Shown: piece by piece, positions 24,086-31,220 of the stretch | Layout: each line of letters opens with the position of its first letter | How positions within the stretch are numbered: the first letter of the stretch is position 1 | NCBI GenBank assembly: GCA_027886795.1 | Contig: JAPCJU010000002.1 | Location: 1-34,017 of the forward strand | Length of the DNA stretch: 34,017 nucleotides | Origin: Nitrososphaerota archaeon | Lineage (GTDB): Archaea; Thermoproteota; Nitrososphaeria; Nitrososphaerales; CADDZS01 | Reading direction: 5' to 3' | Notes under the pieces: generated by a model | Database searches by the model: none | Told to the model about the DNA's origin: nothing | Seen by the model: the letters and a program-made list of their open reading frames with translations, nothing else | Made by a program: the position numbers and the translations under genes

Positions 24086-25411
24086 TTGAGAAGCAGTCGA
24101 GACCTCGTGATAGTTGGAGCTGGCCCTTCTGGTCTATTTGCAGCTCATCATCTTTCTCGTACTATGCCTAAATTGAAGATCCTCGTGTTGGAAAGAGGAA
24201 CTAAGGGCGCTTTTGGTGGAAATAGGCCCCACACGTGTCCAGTTGATACAGAGGGATTGGGAGGCTCGGGCAATTACTCTGACAAACTATATTTTGAACG
24301 CGCGGGAGGATTTTTGGAAGATCGACGCTCCGAGGATGTCGAGCCTTTCATATCCCATGTGGCCGAGATCTTCGAAAGGTTCGGCGGATTTTCCGAAAGA
24401 GATGCTTTCGCACTCGGGAGAACTAAGCCTCAGATACCAGGACTCGATTTCAAACCGTACAAGAAATTAGTACCTCTGAGATATGCCGATTATCGCACAT
24501 TCTTGCGGAATATGGTCAACGAGCTCATCAGAAACGGGGTCGACATAAGGTTCAGAAAAAGCGTTGAATCGATTATCCATAAGTCATCTAGTTTCTCGCT
24601 ACAGCTTCAAGATGGGTCCAGCCTTCGATCAAATAATGTTCTAGTCGCAACCGGGAGGTCGAGTGCAACTTGGATCAGAAGGCAGGCAAAAATGCTAGGC
24701 CTTCGTTTAGGAGCGTCAAAACCATGGATTGGGATCAGGGTTGAGACCGACGCTGCCTTTCTCAAGAAACTGAGTGGCTGGAGTCGAGATCCAAAGATCA
24801 AGTTGCCTTCCCCTGGATCGAACTCTGTGACAAAAACTCACTGTGTGTGTTTCAACGGTCATGTTATTTCTTGTCGATGCGACGGAATGATCCTCGTTGA
24901 CGGAACGTCGCTCGAAGTTCCTTCTTCGAACACCAGTCTAAATGTTATAACGAGGATTGTAGGTGTCACGTCCTATGATCGTTGCCGAAGAATCGTCGAC
25001 GAAATGAAAGCTCGAGGGGAGGGGAGGCCTCTTGTCCAGAAAATGGGTGACTTCATGAAGGGTATTCCGACCAGTCCGGAGAAACTAAACGGCAATTCTG
25101 TGAAGCCGAGCCTCAAAAGCATCACTCCAGGCGAAGTTTCTCAACAGTTCCCGACTGAAGTGACGAAAAATATTATAGATTTTCTAGAACTAATGCAAGG
25201 TAAATTTCCAGGAATGACTCGGCCTGATAATTTAATCTATGCACCCGTTTTCGAGTGGTTTTCACCAAAGGTTCAGATGAACATGACAACGGCCGAGACT
25301 TCCGTTCCCGGTCTATATGTGACTGGAGATGCGGCGTCATTGAGTCAGGGGGTAGTCATGGCCGCAGCTTCTGGGTTATGGAGTGGCCTAAAGCTTGAAA
25401 AACTGCTGTAA
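24086..25411 (+). CDS. FAD-dependent dehydrogenase (COG2509-like)
   Basis: A 441-aa flavoprotein. The N terminus DLVIVGAGPSGLFAAHHL is the dinucleotide-binding GxGxxG, and LKILVLERG supplies the ribose-binding Glu. ALGRTKPQIPGLDFKPY and VLVATGRSSATWIR follow, and PGLYVTGDAASLSQGVVMAA near the C terminus is the second FAD contact. A Cys-rich stretch (THCVCFNGHVISCRCDG) lies in the middle. This matches uncharacterised FAD-dependent dehydrogenases of the COG2509 type, related to geranylgeranyl-reductase/NAD(FAD) families. It lies in an operon with nucleotide and DNA-repair genes, which is not its usual setting. A redox step on a nucleotide or tRNA base is possible but unproven. Confidence 0.75.
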   Translation: MRSSRDLVIVGAGPSGLFAAHHLSRTMPKLKILVLERGTKGAFGGNRPHTCPVDTEGLGGSGNYSDKLYFERAGGFLEDRRSEDVEPFISHVAEIFERFGGFSERDAFALGRTKPQIPGLDFKPYKKLVPLRYADYRTFLRNMVNELIRNGVDIRFRKSVESIIHKSSSFSLQLQDGSSLRSNNVLVATGRSSATWIRRQAKMLGLRLGASKPWIGIRVETDAAFLKKLSGWSRDPKIKLPSPGSNSVTKTHCVCFNGHVISCRCDGMILVDGTSLEVPSSNTSLNVITRIVGVTSYDRCRRIVDEMKARGEGRPLVQKMGDFMKGIPTSPEKLNGNSVKPSLKSITPGEVSQQFPTEVTKNIIDFLELMQGKFPGMTRPDNLIYAPVFEWFSPKVQMNMTTAETSVPGLYVTGDAASLSQGVVMAAASGLWSGLKLEKLL

Positions 25412-25444
25412 GGAAGAGGAGAAATCCTCCTACTGAATACGAAC

Positions 25445-26095
25445 ATGTTGCCCGATTCCTCCCTAACAGAAGATTTTGCTCAAGAGTGTTTGAAGGGGAT
25501 CGTCCTAAAGAAATCTTTCTTCGACAGACCCACGCCGATCGTAGCTTGCGATCTTCTGGGGAAAGTGTTAGTCCATGAAACGAGAAAGGGAATCTTGGCA
25601 GGTATGATTGTTGAAACAGAAGCGTATTTGGGGGCAAAGGATCCAGCGTGTCATGCATCTGCGGGAAGAACCGAAAGAACAAGAATGTTTTACCAAGAGG
25701 ATCCTGCCGGTACTGTTTACGTATTCTCGATGAGAATTTACTCTTGCTTGAACGTCTTAACCAGCGGAGACGAGCCAGCAGGCTGTGTATTGCTTCGCGC
25801 CGTAGAACCTTTACTGGGCATTGACATCATGCGTCGAAACAGAAAGGCGAAAAATAATACTGAGTTAACTAGCGGACCAGGAAAGTTGACCGAAGCTTTT
25901 GATATTTCAAAGGTCTACAACGGACACTCGATCACAGATAGTCCACTGAAGATCATGGATTGTAATTTCAATAACTATGTTCCTTCAGTGACCATTCGCG
26001 TTGGAATCTCCAAAGCGTGGCAATACCCCTTGCGATATATCCTGCCGGACAGCCCATTCGTTTCTCGCACTGGACTGCTTTTGGATAGTTATTGA
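25445..26095 (+). CDS. mpg: 3-methyladenine DNA glycosylase (AAG/Mpg family)
   Basis: A 216-aa base-excision glycosylase that removes alkylated and deaminated purines. The family blocks are clear: KKSFFDRPTPIVACDLLGKVL, GMIVETEAYLGAKDPACHAS (catalytic Glu, then the Tyr and His of the active site), GRTERTRMF, and AGTVYVFSMRIYSCLNVLTSG. The last block carries the family's CxN, but the usual aromatic-Gly-Met stretch (YGM) reads SMRIY, one residue shorter, so the base-stacking pocket may differ. TSGPGKLTEAF and PFVSRTGL complete the fold. The start is ATG 25445, 33 nt after the FAD gene, and the thymidylate kinase gene follows 6 nt later. Co-transcription suggests a nucleotide-quality or base-modification function. 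Confidence 0.85.
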   Translation: MLPDSSLTEDFAQECLKGIVLKKSFFDRPTPIVACDLLGKVLVHETRKGILAGMIVETEAYLGAKDPACHASAGRTERTRMFYQEDPAGTVYVFSMRIYSCLNVLTSGDEPAGCVLLRAVEPLLGIDIMRRNRKAKNNTELTSGPGKLTEAFDISKVYNGHSITDSPLKIMDCNFNNYVPSVTIRVGISKAWQYPLRYILPDSPFVSRTGLLLDSY

Positions 26096-26101
26096 TAAGA
26101 A

Positions 26102-26728
26102 ATGTTGATCTCTCTTGAGGGCATCGACAATGTAGGCAAAACAGCGTTAACGAAAAGACTGGGGCGCCGATTATCGAAGAATTATTCGGTTCGAGTTTTT
26201 CACGACCCTCCTGCGATCGAACCTTGGATATCTTTGCGCCCCACATTACTTTCTGATAAGCGTATATCGCCTCCCAGCAGAGCTCTCCTATTCCTCGCGT
26301 CTAGAATCGATGGGTACTCTCGTTTTCTTCAGAAAATGCTACCAAGATACGACCTTATCTTGTGTGACAGGTTCATAGACAGCTGGTTTGCATATCAGAC
26401 TGTTGTGCTACGGCGATCTTTTGTGCGGCCAAAGGATAAAACTCGTTTCTTAGGCGAGTTGAACAGGATATGCATCGAGACCAATCTTCTTCGATTTCCC
26501 GATAAGACCTATTTGATCACTGGTGATGTTTCGGAGACCTTGAAAAGAGGATTGAAAAAAGCTCCGTCTGTCTTTGACAATGCTTATCTGCAGAAGCAGG
26601 TTCAACGGAATTTTATTAGGTTGGCAAAATATTCAAACGGCAGAGTGGAAATCGTGGATTCCACGAAGCTTACTCTTCGGCTAATGACCGATAGAATCGA
26701 ACGAAGCATTCGTACTCTTTTGAGATAA
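26102..26728 (+). CDS. tmk: Thymidylate kinase-like protein
   Basis: A 208-aa nucleoside monophosphate kinase. P-loop LEGIDNVGKTALTKRL (about residues 5-20) differs from the usual DGxGKS-T by Asn-Val. LICDRF is represented by LILCDRFIDSWFAYQ (about 90-104), the DR(F/Y)-x2-S-x2-AYQ signature of thymidylate kinase. Near the end LKKAPSVFDNAYLQKQVQRNF is the lid and following helix region. It catalyses dTMP to dTDP in cells; this divergent island copy might act on a modified nucleotide. The ATG at 26102 is 6 nt after the glycosylase stop. It is the last gene of the operon; the 127-nt gap that follows separates it from a convergent gene. Confidence 0.8.
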   Translation: MLISLEGIDNVGKTALTKRLGRRLSKNYSVRVFHDPPAIEPWISLRPTLLSDKRISPPSRALLFLASRIDGYSRFLQKMLPRYDLILCDRFIDSWFAYQTVVLRRSFVRPKDKTRFLGELNRICIETNLLRFPDKTYLITGDVSETLKRGLKKAPSVFDNAYLQKQVQRNFIRLAKYSNGRVEIVDSTKLTLRLMTDRIERSIRTLLR

Positions 26729-26855
26729 ATTTCAGCATCGAACTTGGGGGCAAACCCGACAAGGGGCATCAATTCCTAACAGAATTAACTTCTTGATGAT
26801 AGATTTTGCAACGACTCTTTACAGAAAGAAATTTGTCTGCTATCAACCGGAGACT

Positions 26856-27137
26856 TTAACCCGAGAAAGTGTGCGAGTATAGAGTGGTCGGCGCTGACCG
26901 ATTAGCCCACTTTTGAGGATCGTAGACGACTTTCATTCCTTTGTGTTTCTGACATAACTTTTGAGTCATAATTTGGGAGTCTATGGCGTTTTCGATATAC
27001 TCCCTTTGTAGGCGATTGGGCTCCAGAAAGTTCTTGGGGTCATGTGCGAGACCGGTTCCGACCCCCGTCAGGTTAACGAACAGCGAGACAAGACTATAAT
27101 CAAATCGCCATCTGAATCCATCTTCCTTAACTTCCAT
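26856..27137 (-). CDS. Unknown 93-aa protein, last gene of the Ubl operon
   Basis: Not recognised. The product has a weakly hydrophobic start (FDYSLVSLFVNLTGVGTGL), then a polar helix (PKNFLEPNRLQREYIENAIDSQIMTQKL) and a basic tail (KHKGMKVVYDPQKW). ATG 27137 lies inside the last codons of the E1-like gene (11-nt overlap), which is strong evidence that it is translated and belongs to the same operon. The one His (H32, in GLAHD) and the Cys/His pair C62 and H65 make a zinc site unlikely. It might be a substrate, target adaptor or inhibitor of the conjugation system. No family can be named. Confidence 0.55.
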   Translation of the reverse strand: MEVKEDGFRWRFDYSLVSLFVNLTGVGTGLAHDPKNFLEPNRLQREYIENAIDSQIMTQKLCQKHKGMKVVYDPQKWANRSAPTTLYSHTFSG

Positions 27138-28617
27138 ATTTCGTCGTCATGATGTTGGGCAGGGAAGGATCTGAACATAGATAACAAGAGCGTAATCTAG
27201 ACCGTTCGATCCAATCATGTTCTGTCGGATTTCTCAGAATCGATGATTGCCAAAATCCTGCATCGGACCGAAATCCTAAAAGCTCACGGGTCAGTTCGAC
27301 AAAGCCTGCAAGACCAGAAAGACCGCCTGCAAAAACAAGAGGAACATCCGCTTCCGATATTGAATTTGGCAGGGAAATCTTTGTTGTAGCGCAAAGGAGG
27401 GCACGGACAGTGCGCAATGGTCTTCCCAACACTGAGCTCTTTTCCAACCCAAATTTTTGACAAATAGCGGATGCCTCCCTCTCGTCTAGCGGTGTCCCCA
27501 GAAGAAAGAGTTCCCTGATTCTCCACGGCAGAAAAATATCATCAATTCTTGTTTGCTCGTAAAATTCTCCGACTTCATCTAGTTTCCCGGAAGTGTCAAG
27601 AGGGTGAACGCAAAACATGCATGGCCAATTGCCATCGAACTTGTACCTCGAAGATCCTAAAGCGTCTTGAGATGTCCACATATTCACGATCGTATGTGGT
27701 AGTTTGAGCTGGAGCTGTCTGCGGTCTTCGATCGAATCCAGGCCTGCGACTGCGATATTCATCTTGCAATTCGGTCTTACCGAAGCAAAATAGTTGTTCA
27801 TGTCTTTGTCGAAAGTTGAGATTGATAATTTGGACTTGGATGCGATGAGCCTGTTGGATAGTGTCTTAGTTTTATACGCGGTTACGTCAGAGTCGCGCAT
27901 TCCTATGTAACGTTGACCATTTGACTGATCGTATTTGTCGTGATCAATCAAACTAATTTCGCCTTCTACATTACCAGGCCATCTTTGAAGTATCCACATC
28001 AATGCATGGGTTACGGTTCCGTTTCCGAAGAAATTCGTGTCTACAAATTTGAGTTCCGAGTACGAATGCGGTGGAGGCGCTCCTGTTCCCCGATACCACG
28101 CGCTCCAATGATACTCTCTCGGGACAGCAGCATCGATTTTGAGAGCACTTGCAAATAACGATCTGAACAATTGGGCAGAAGCTAGACATGCAGCTGCAAA
28201 TGGTCCGACGGGATTAGGGTCTCTGCCGATCTCGCCATATTCTCCGATAGAGACCTCCCAACCATTTGCGCCAACCTGTATGCCAGGAGATCTATCAGGG
28301 ATTTTCGTGCCAATTGAAATTAGAAAGTCATATGGAGGAGACCAGTTGTCATTCGCGTTAATCGTTTGTTTGCCCGAGTTGGCGGCTGCTATAGCGGTTT
28401 CAACGAAAATCTTGCTGTACGGGCCTCTAACATCCAGATTATTCCATAGTCTACCTAGCATCTCTGCCAGTGCTTCTGTCAGGACTGCAGCGGAGACTAC
28501 CCCAGACAATTCCGGCGTGATTACACCGATACGTTTGGTCGCTAATTCCACGCAAAGGGCTTCATTCCCAGTTAGTTGTTTCAACGCAGTCTGATTTTTT
28601 CTAGATGCTTCACTCAT
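27127..28617 (-). CDS. E1-like ubiquitin-activating enzyme (ThiF fold)
   Basis: A 496-aa E1 relative. After an N-terminal domain of about 185 residues, the ThiF domain shows FFGNGTVTHALMW (about 197-208, the nucleotide GxGxxx loop) and LIDHDKYDQSNGQRYI (223-238), matching the D-x-D-x5-N-x2-R block that binds ATP-Mg. AVAGLDSIEDRR (289-300) and a zinc CxxC pair (PCMFC, C333/C336, and CYLC near the C terminus) follow. It would adenylate the C-terminal Gly of the Ubl encoded upstream. ATG 28617 overlaps the JAMM gene stop by 4 nt (ATGA). The position matches BilD in bacterial ISG15-like operons. The Ubl-carrying Cys cannot be fixed from sequence. Confidence 0.8.
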   Translation of the reverse strand: MSEASRKNQTALKQLTGNEALCVELATKRIGVITPELSGVVSAAVLTEALAEMLGRLWNNLDVRGPYSKIFVETAIAAANSGKQTINANDNWSPPYDFLISIGTKIPDRSPGIQVGANGWEVSIGEYGEIGRDPNPVGPFAAACLASAQLFRSLFASALKIDAAVPREYHWSAWYRGTGAPPPHSYSELKFVDTNFFGNGTVTHALMWILQRWPGNVEGEISLIDHDKYDQSNGQRYIGMRDSDVTAYKTKTLSNRLIASKSKLSISTFDKDMNNYFASVRPNCKMNIAVAGLDSIEDRRQLQLKLPHTIVNMWTSQDALGSSRYKFDGNWPCMFCVHPLDTSGKLDEVGEFYEQTRIDDIFLPWRIRELFLLGTPLDEREASAICQKFGLEKSSVLGRPLRTVRALLCATTKISLPNSISEADVPLVFAGGLSGLAGFVELTRELLGFRSDAGFWQSSILRNPTEHDWIERSRLRSCYLCSDPSLPNIMTTKYGS

Positions 28618-29099
28618 GAAACCATCCTGAACCTCCTTTTCGTTTCACGTTTGTTCCAGAGTCGCCAATTGCTTCCCTCCTTCTCATAGATGCTCAAACC
28701 AAAGAGGTCTCGCATTCCATTCTTACCGTAATCCGGAACGATTATGCTAAGGGCACCCTGGTGATCCGCCACCGCCCATCTTCGGTCGAGTGAAGAAATC
28801 GTGGTGTTTTTGCCTGGGTGAGAGTGAACTTGTGCAACACTTCTTTCGTCGCGCTCGTAATTAGCAAATGCGATTCTTCGCAGTTCATCTCCGCTGACAT
28901 GAACGTAGTTGCCTTCTGTTCCGCGGTGAGTGTCTTGAAAAGGAACGAGGCCAGATGTAACAACGTTCTTATCTTTTGGCTTTTTTATCGGACCCACCCA
29001 AAGGACGAAGACTTCACTTTCTTTGGAACGTAGAGCCTCTTCTGTTTCTTTGATCACCAAGTTAGAGATTTCCCACTTTGGTCGCTTAATCTCAGTCAA
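28614..29099 (-). CDS. JAMM/MPN deconjugating isopeptidase
   Basis: A 161-aa JAB/MPN+ zinc peptidase. The JAMM motif is complete: QVHSHPGKNTTISSLDRRW gives H-x-H, seven residues, then S-x2-D. The upstream ESEVFVLWVG supplies the catalytic Glu. Such enzymes cut the isopeptide or tail of ubiquitin-like proteins (Rpn11, AMSH, BilC). ATG 29099 overlaps the E2 gene stop by 4 nt and its own stop overlaps the E1 start by 4 nt, so the three genes are translationally linked. Here it would mature the Ubl, whose tail already ends in GGGG, or recycle it from targets. Confidence is high for the enzyme class, lower for its substrate. Confidence 0.9.
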   Translation of the reverse strand: MTEIKRPKWEISNLVIKETEEALRSKESEVFVLWVGPIKKPKDKNVVTSGLVPFQDTHRGTEGNYVHVSGDELRRIAFANYERDERSVAQVHSHPGKNTTISSLDRRWAVADHQGALSIIVPDYGKNGMRDLFGLSIYEKEGSNWRLWNKRETKRRFRMVS

Positions 29100-29575
29100 G
29101 ACGATTGAACGCCACTCTTGTTTAGGTCAGATTGCAACTGCGTTATCAATCCGATAATATTGAAGCCTGAAGCGCGCAAGGCGGCCCACGAGATGGAATA
29201 GTGACTCTGATGATCGTGATATTCCCTCCATCCGGGAAAGCAGAACCAGGATTTTTCCTCTTTGTAGATATTCGGATTGAGCTGGAATCCTCCACCGTTT
29301 GGAATCACGTTCTGTCCTTTCAACAGAGGCTGATCCTTGGAGTCCACCCACCACCCCCGAGGCGCCAGGTAGTTATAGTTGTCGGATTGAACGTGCAGAA
29401 GGATTTCATTATTCTTTAGTTTCCAAGAAAGACCAACTATCAACATCGGAAATTCGGCTTTGACGAGGCGAATCCCCAAACTTTGAAACCGTTCAGGTTC
29501 GCCCGCCAAAGGAGCGACATCTTTCTCGAAACGAGCTTTGGAAAGCAGAGGATCTGTTACAAAGAATTGCGACAG
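29096..29575 (-). CDS. E2-like ubiquitin-conjugating protein, apparent CTG start
   Basis: Predicted 159-aa E2/UBC-fold protein. The core reads GGGFQLNPNIYKEEKSWFC then FPGWREYHDHQSHYSISW and LRASGFNIIGLITQLQS, similar to prokaryotic E2 families with NPNIY and a WFCFPG Cys (C112 here) that would carry the Ubl. The track starts at TTG 29509, but the frame extends upstream as coding-like sequence (SQFFVTDPLLSKARFEKDVAPL) to the Ubl stop. The only start in reach is CTG 29575-29573, 8 nt after a perfect GGAGGTG. That ribosome site is formed by the Ubl glycine codons. If CTG is not used, TTG 29509 without a site is the alternative. The stop overlaps the JAMM start. It corresponds to BilB. Confidence 0.7.
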   Translation of the reverse strand: MSQFFVTDPLLSKARFEKDVAPLAGEPERFQSLGIRLVKAEFPMLIVGLSWKLKNNEILLHVQSDNYNYLAPRGWWVDSKDQPLLKGQNVIPNGGGFQLNPNIYKEEKSWFCFPGWREYHDHQSHYSISWAALRASGFNIIGLITQLQSDLNKSGVQSS

Positions 29576-29578
29576 ATC

Positions 29579-29842
29579 TTACCCACCTCCGCCTTCTTTC
29601 TTTGTGAGTGCTAGGGTATCGTGGTTCTTTACGCCATTGTCTCTAAGCGAGATCGACGGATTGAGAGTATTTCCTCGGTCGCTGAGTTGGTATTGATTCC
29701 AGTCCTGTTTTTGTCCTGCGGGGAGAAGAGATTTGATGACTTCTTCCACCTTTTCGCCGGCAGGATAGTCTTTTTTCTCCGGCACGCCGTTTACAATGAT
29801 CGTGAGAGCCAGAATCTCTTCACTTGAGCTTACACTTTCCAA
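29579..29842 (-). CDS. Ubiquitin-like protein with C-terminal GGGG
   Basis: An 87-aa predicted beta-grasp protein. After a Ser/Glu-rich start it has EILALTIIVNGVPEKKDY (strands 1-2), PAGEKVEEVIKSLLPAG (helix), NQYQLSDRGNTLNPS, and NHDTLALTKK (last strand), ending EGGGG. A mature Gly-Gly tail is just what E1 activation needs, and no further residues have to be removed. The start is TTG 29842, with GGGGGTG about 7 nt upstream. It lies 14 nt after the secreted-protein gene and is followed by E2, JAMM and E1. This order equals BilA-B-C-D, though BilA usually has two Ubl domains and this one has a single domain. No ubiquitin-type surface patch can be judged. Confidence 0.85.
   Translation of the reverse strand: MESVSSSEEILALTIIVNGVPEKKDYPAGEKVEEVIKSLLPAGQKQDWNQYQLSDRGNTLNPSISLRDNGVKNHDTLALTKKEGGGG
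29584..29590 (-). promoter_or_regulatory. Ribosome binding site inside the Ubl Gly codons
   Basis: Minus-strand GGAGGTG spans the GGA, GGT and first base of the GGG codons that end the Ubl. It is a full anti-Shine-Dalgarno match, 8 nt before CTG 29575, and decides the E2 start. The codons thus serve both the Gly tail and translation of the next gene. Confidence 0.65.
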
Positions 29843-29856
29843 GAATTTTCACCCCC

Positions 29857-30369
29857 TCATTGTACAACTATCTGTAAAGTCGTACTTGTCACAATGCCGC
29901 CATTCAAGAGAATTGCGACGATCACATTATACTTCCCGTTCGGAGCATCAGACGTTGAAACGTTGAAGTTAAGCTGAGCGCTGGTTCCTTGGTACGCGAG
30001 TGAGGGCACATTTTGAGGGTTGGGTGTTATCACGATGTTAGGCGTAGACGGGGAAACGATGGCCTGCGCGATAAGACCCGAATAAATGACGCTCTGATTC
30101 GTTGAAAAATTTTGAACATTGAAACTGAATCCAGCAGAACCGGTACTCCCAACGCTGATGGAGGTACCAATTAGACCTATGAATTCCCAAGACTTGTTAG
30201 TGATCGACATACACGCAGAGCCAGACGAGGGGCACGAAACATTGTCCGTCGCAATATATATTCCAAAAACCGTGACTAGAATAAGCACAATCGATACGAC
30301 TGCCCAGACCGCCCTAGATCGGGACGGATTTGATTGACGTTGACTAGTTGTTGCATAGTATGAGGTCAA
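29857..30369 (-). CDS. Membrane-anchored or pilin-like secreted protein, first gene of the Ubl operon
   Basis: A 170-aa protein. A Ser/Arg-rich N terminus (NPSRSR, about 14-19) precedes one hydrophobic segment (AVWAVVSIVLILVTVFGIYIA, about residues 20-40), as in archaeal type IV pilins and class III-like signals. The rest is beta-rich, Ser/Thr/Asn-rich with several N-x-S/T sites and no catalytic motif, ending TTLQIVVQ. A Cys pair (CPSSGSAC) may form a disulfide. The start is TTG 30369. The Ubl gene begins 14 nt after its stop, with no promoter visible between, so it is likely co-transcribed with the conjugation genes. It could be a membrane target or a chance upstream neighbour. It is divergent from the TrmB-like gene. 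Confidence 0.6.
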   Translation of the reverse strand: MTSYYATTSQRQSNPSRSRAVWAVVSIVLILVTVFGIYIATDNVSCPSSGSACMSITNKSWEFIGLIGTSISVGSTGSAGFSFNVQNFSTNQSVIYSGLIAQAIVSPSTPNIVITPNPQNVPSLAYQGTSAQLNFNVSTSDAPNGKYNVIVAILLNGGIVTSTTLQIVVQ

Positions 30370-30407
30370 AGAAATCTAAAACATCGAGAATGATAAAGAA
30401 AGCGAAG

Positions 30408-30457
30408 ATATAAATTCCTTCTAATGGTAGCATTGACTTGTAGCCAATTGTGCTACC
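30408..30457 (+). promoter_or_regulatory. TrmB-like gene promoter with dyad operator
   Basis: ATATAAAT at 30408-30415 is a good TATA-like box. Starting about 20 nt later, GGTAGCA (30426-30432) and TGCTACC (30451-30457) form a perfect 7-bp inverted repeat with an 18-nt spacer, over the expected transcription start. This is a likely self-repression site for the TrmB-type regulator that begins at 30477, and could also affect the divergent Ubl operon. Confidence 0.55.
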
Positions 30458-30476
30458 GGGATGGAACATCTATTAA

Positions 30477-31220
30477 GTGCCCCTTAGAAGTGTACTCATT
30501 CGGCTTGGTTGGAGTGATTCTGAAGTCAAGGTATTCACAGCCCTTTTAGAAAATGGACCTATGCAGGGTAAGGATCTTGCTTTGAAGGCTGATGTTCCAA
30601 AACCGCATGTCTATGGAGTCTTAGCACAACTCAAAACGAGAGGTGCAATAAAGGAGACAGGCAAACGACCTTTGATCTTCGCGGCTCAAAATCCTCGTGT
30701 TGTAATAAATTCTGGCGTTGACCAAGTAAAAGCCGATGCTGATGAAATATTGTTGGCAGCCGAGACGGCTTGGGAGACTGCCATGGAGAAAAAGATGCCT
30801 AATCTCGATATTGCTTGGACCCTGCATGGTCTCTCGGGATTCGTCACTGAATTTACTAGAATTTCAGAAGGTGCCAAGAAGTCGATATACATCGTCGACC
30901 GGGACTTGCAATGGTTGGGGCGACGACACAAGGAGACATTAATTCGATTGAAGAAATCAGGGGAAGTGAAAATTTTGAGTTCACATGATTATGAATCGGC
31001 CCTTAGTCAATTGCACGAAGAGAAGGTTGAAATAAAAGTCTCCAATGCTTTGAAGTGCGCTTTCTGCATTGTTGACGATCGGAGTTTGCTGATTCGTTTG
31101 GGCTCCTCCGACATCGCGGTCTACTTCCAAGATGAGTTTGTTGCGGATGCTCTGAAAGCTTCATTCAGTCGGATGTTTGAAGATGCAGAAAAGCTGCCGG
31201 TGAATGAGATTGTTAGCTAG
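30477..31220 (+). CDS. TrmB-family transcriptional regulator
   Basis: A 247-aa regulator with the TrmB plan. The N-terminal winged helix is LIRLGWSDSEVKVFTALLEN then DLALKADVPKPHVYGVLAQLKTRGAI, and a coiled linker (about 80-105) leads to a PLD-like effector domain (SIYIVDRDLQWLGRRHKE, then AFCIVDDRSLLIRLGS). The usual sugar-binding residues of TrmB cannot be judged. The start is GTG 30477. An inverted repeat lies over its promoter, suggesting autoregulation. It is divergent from the Ubl operon, so it may control that operon too. Its last 17 nt overlap the next gene. Confidence 0.8.
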   Translation: MPLRSVLIRLGWSDSEVKVFTALLENGPMQGKDLALKADVPKPHVYGVLAQLKTRGAIKETGKRPLIFAAQNPRVVINSGVDQVKADADEILLAAETAWETAMEKKMPNLDIAWTLHGLSGFVTEFTRISEGAKKSIYIVDRDLQWLGRRHKETLIRLKKSGEVKILSSHDYESALSQLHEEKVEIKVSNALKCAFCIVDDRSLLIRLGSSDIAVYFQDEFVADALKASFSRMFEDAEKLPVNEIVS

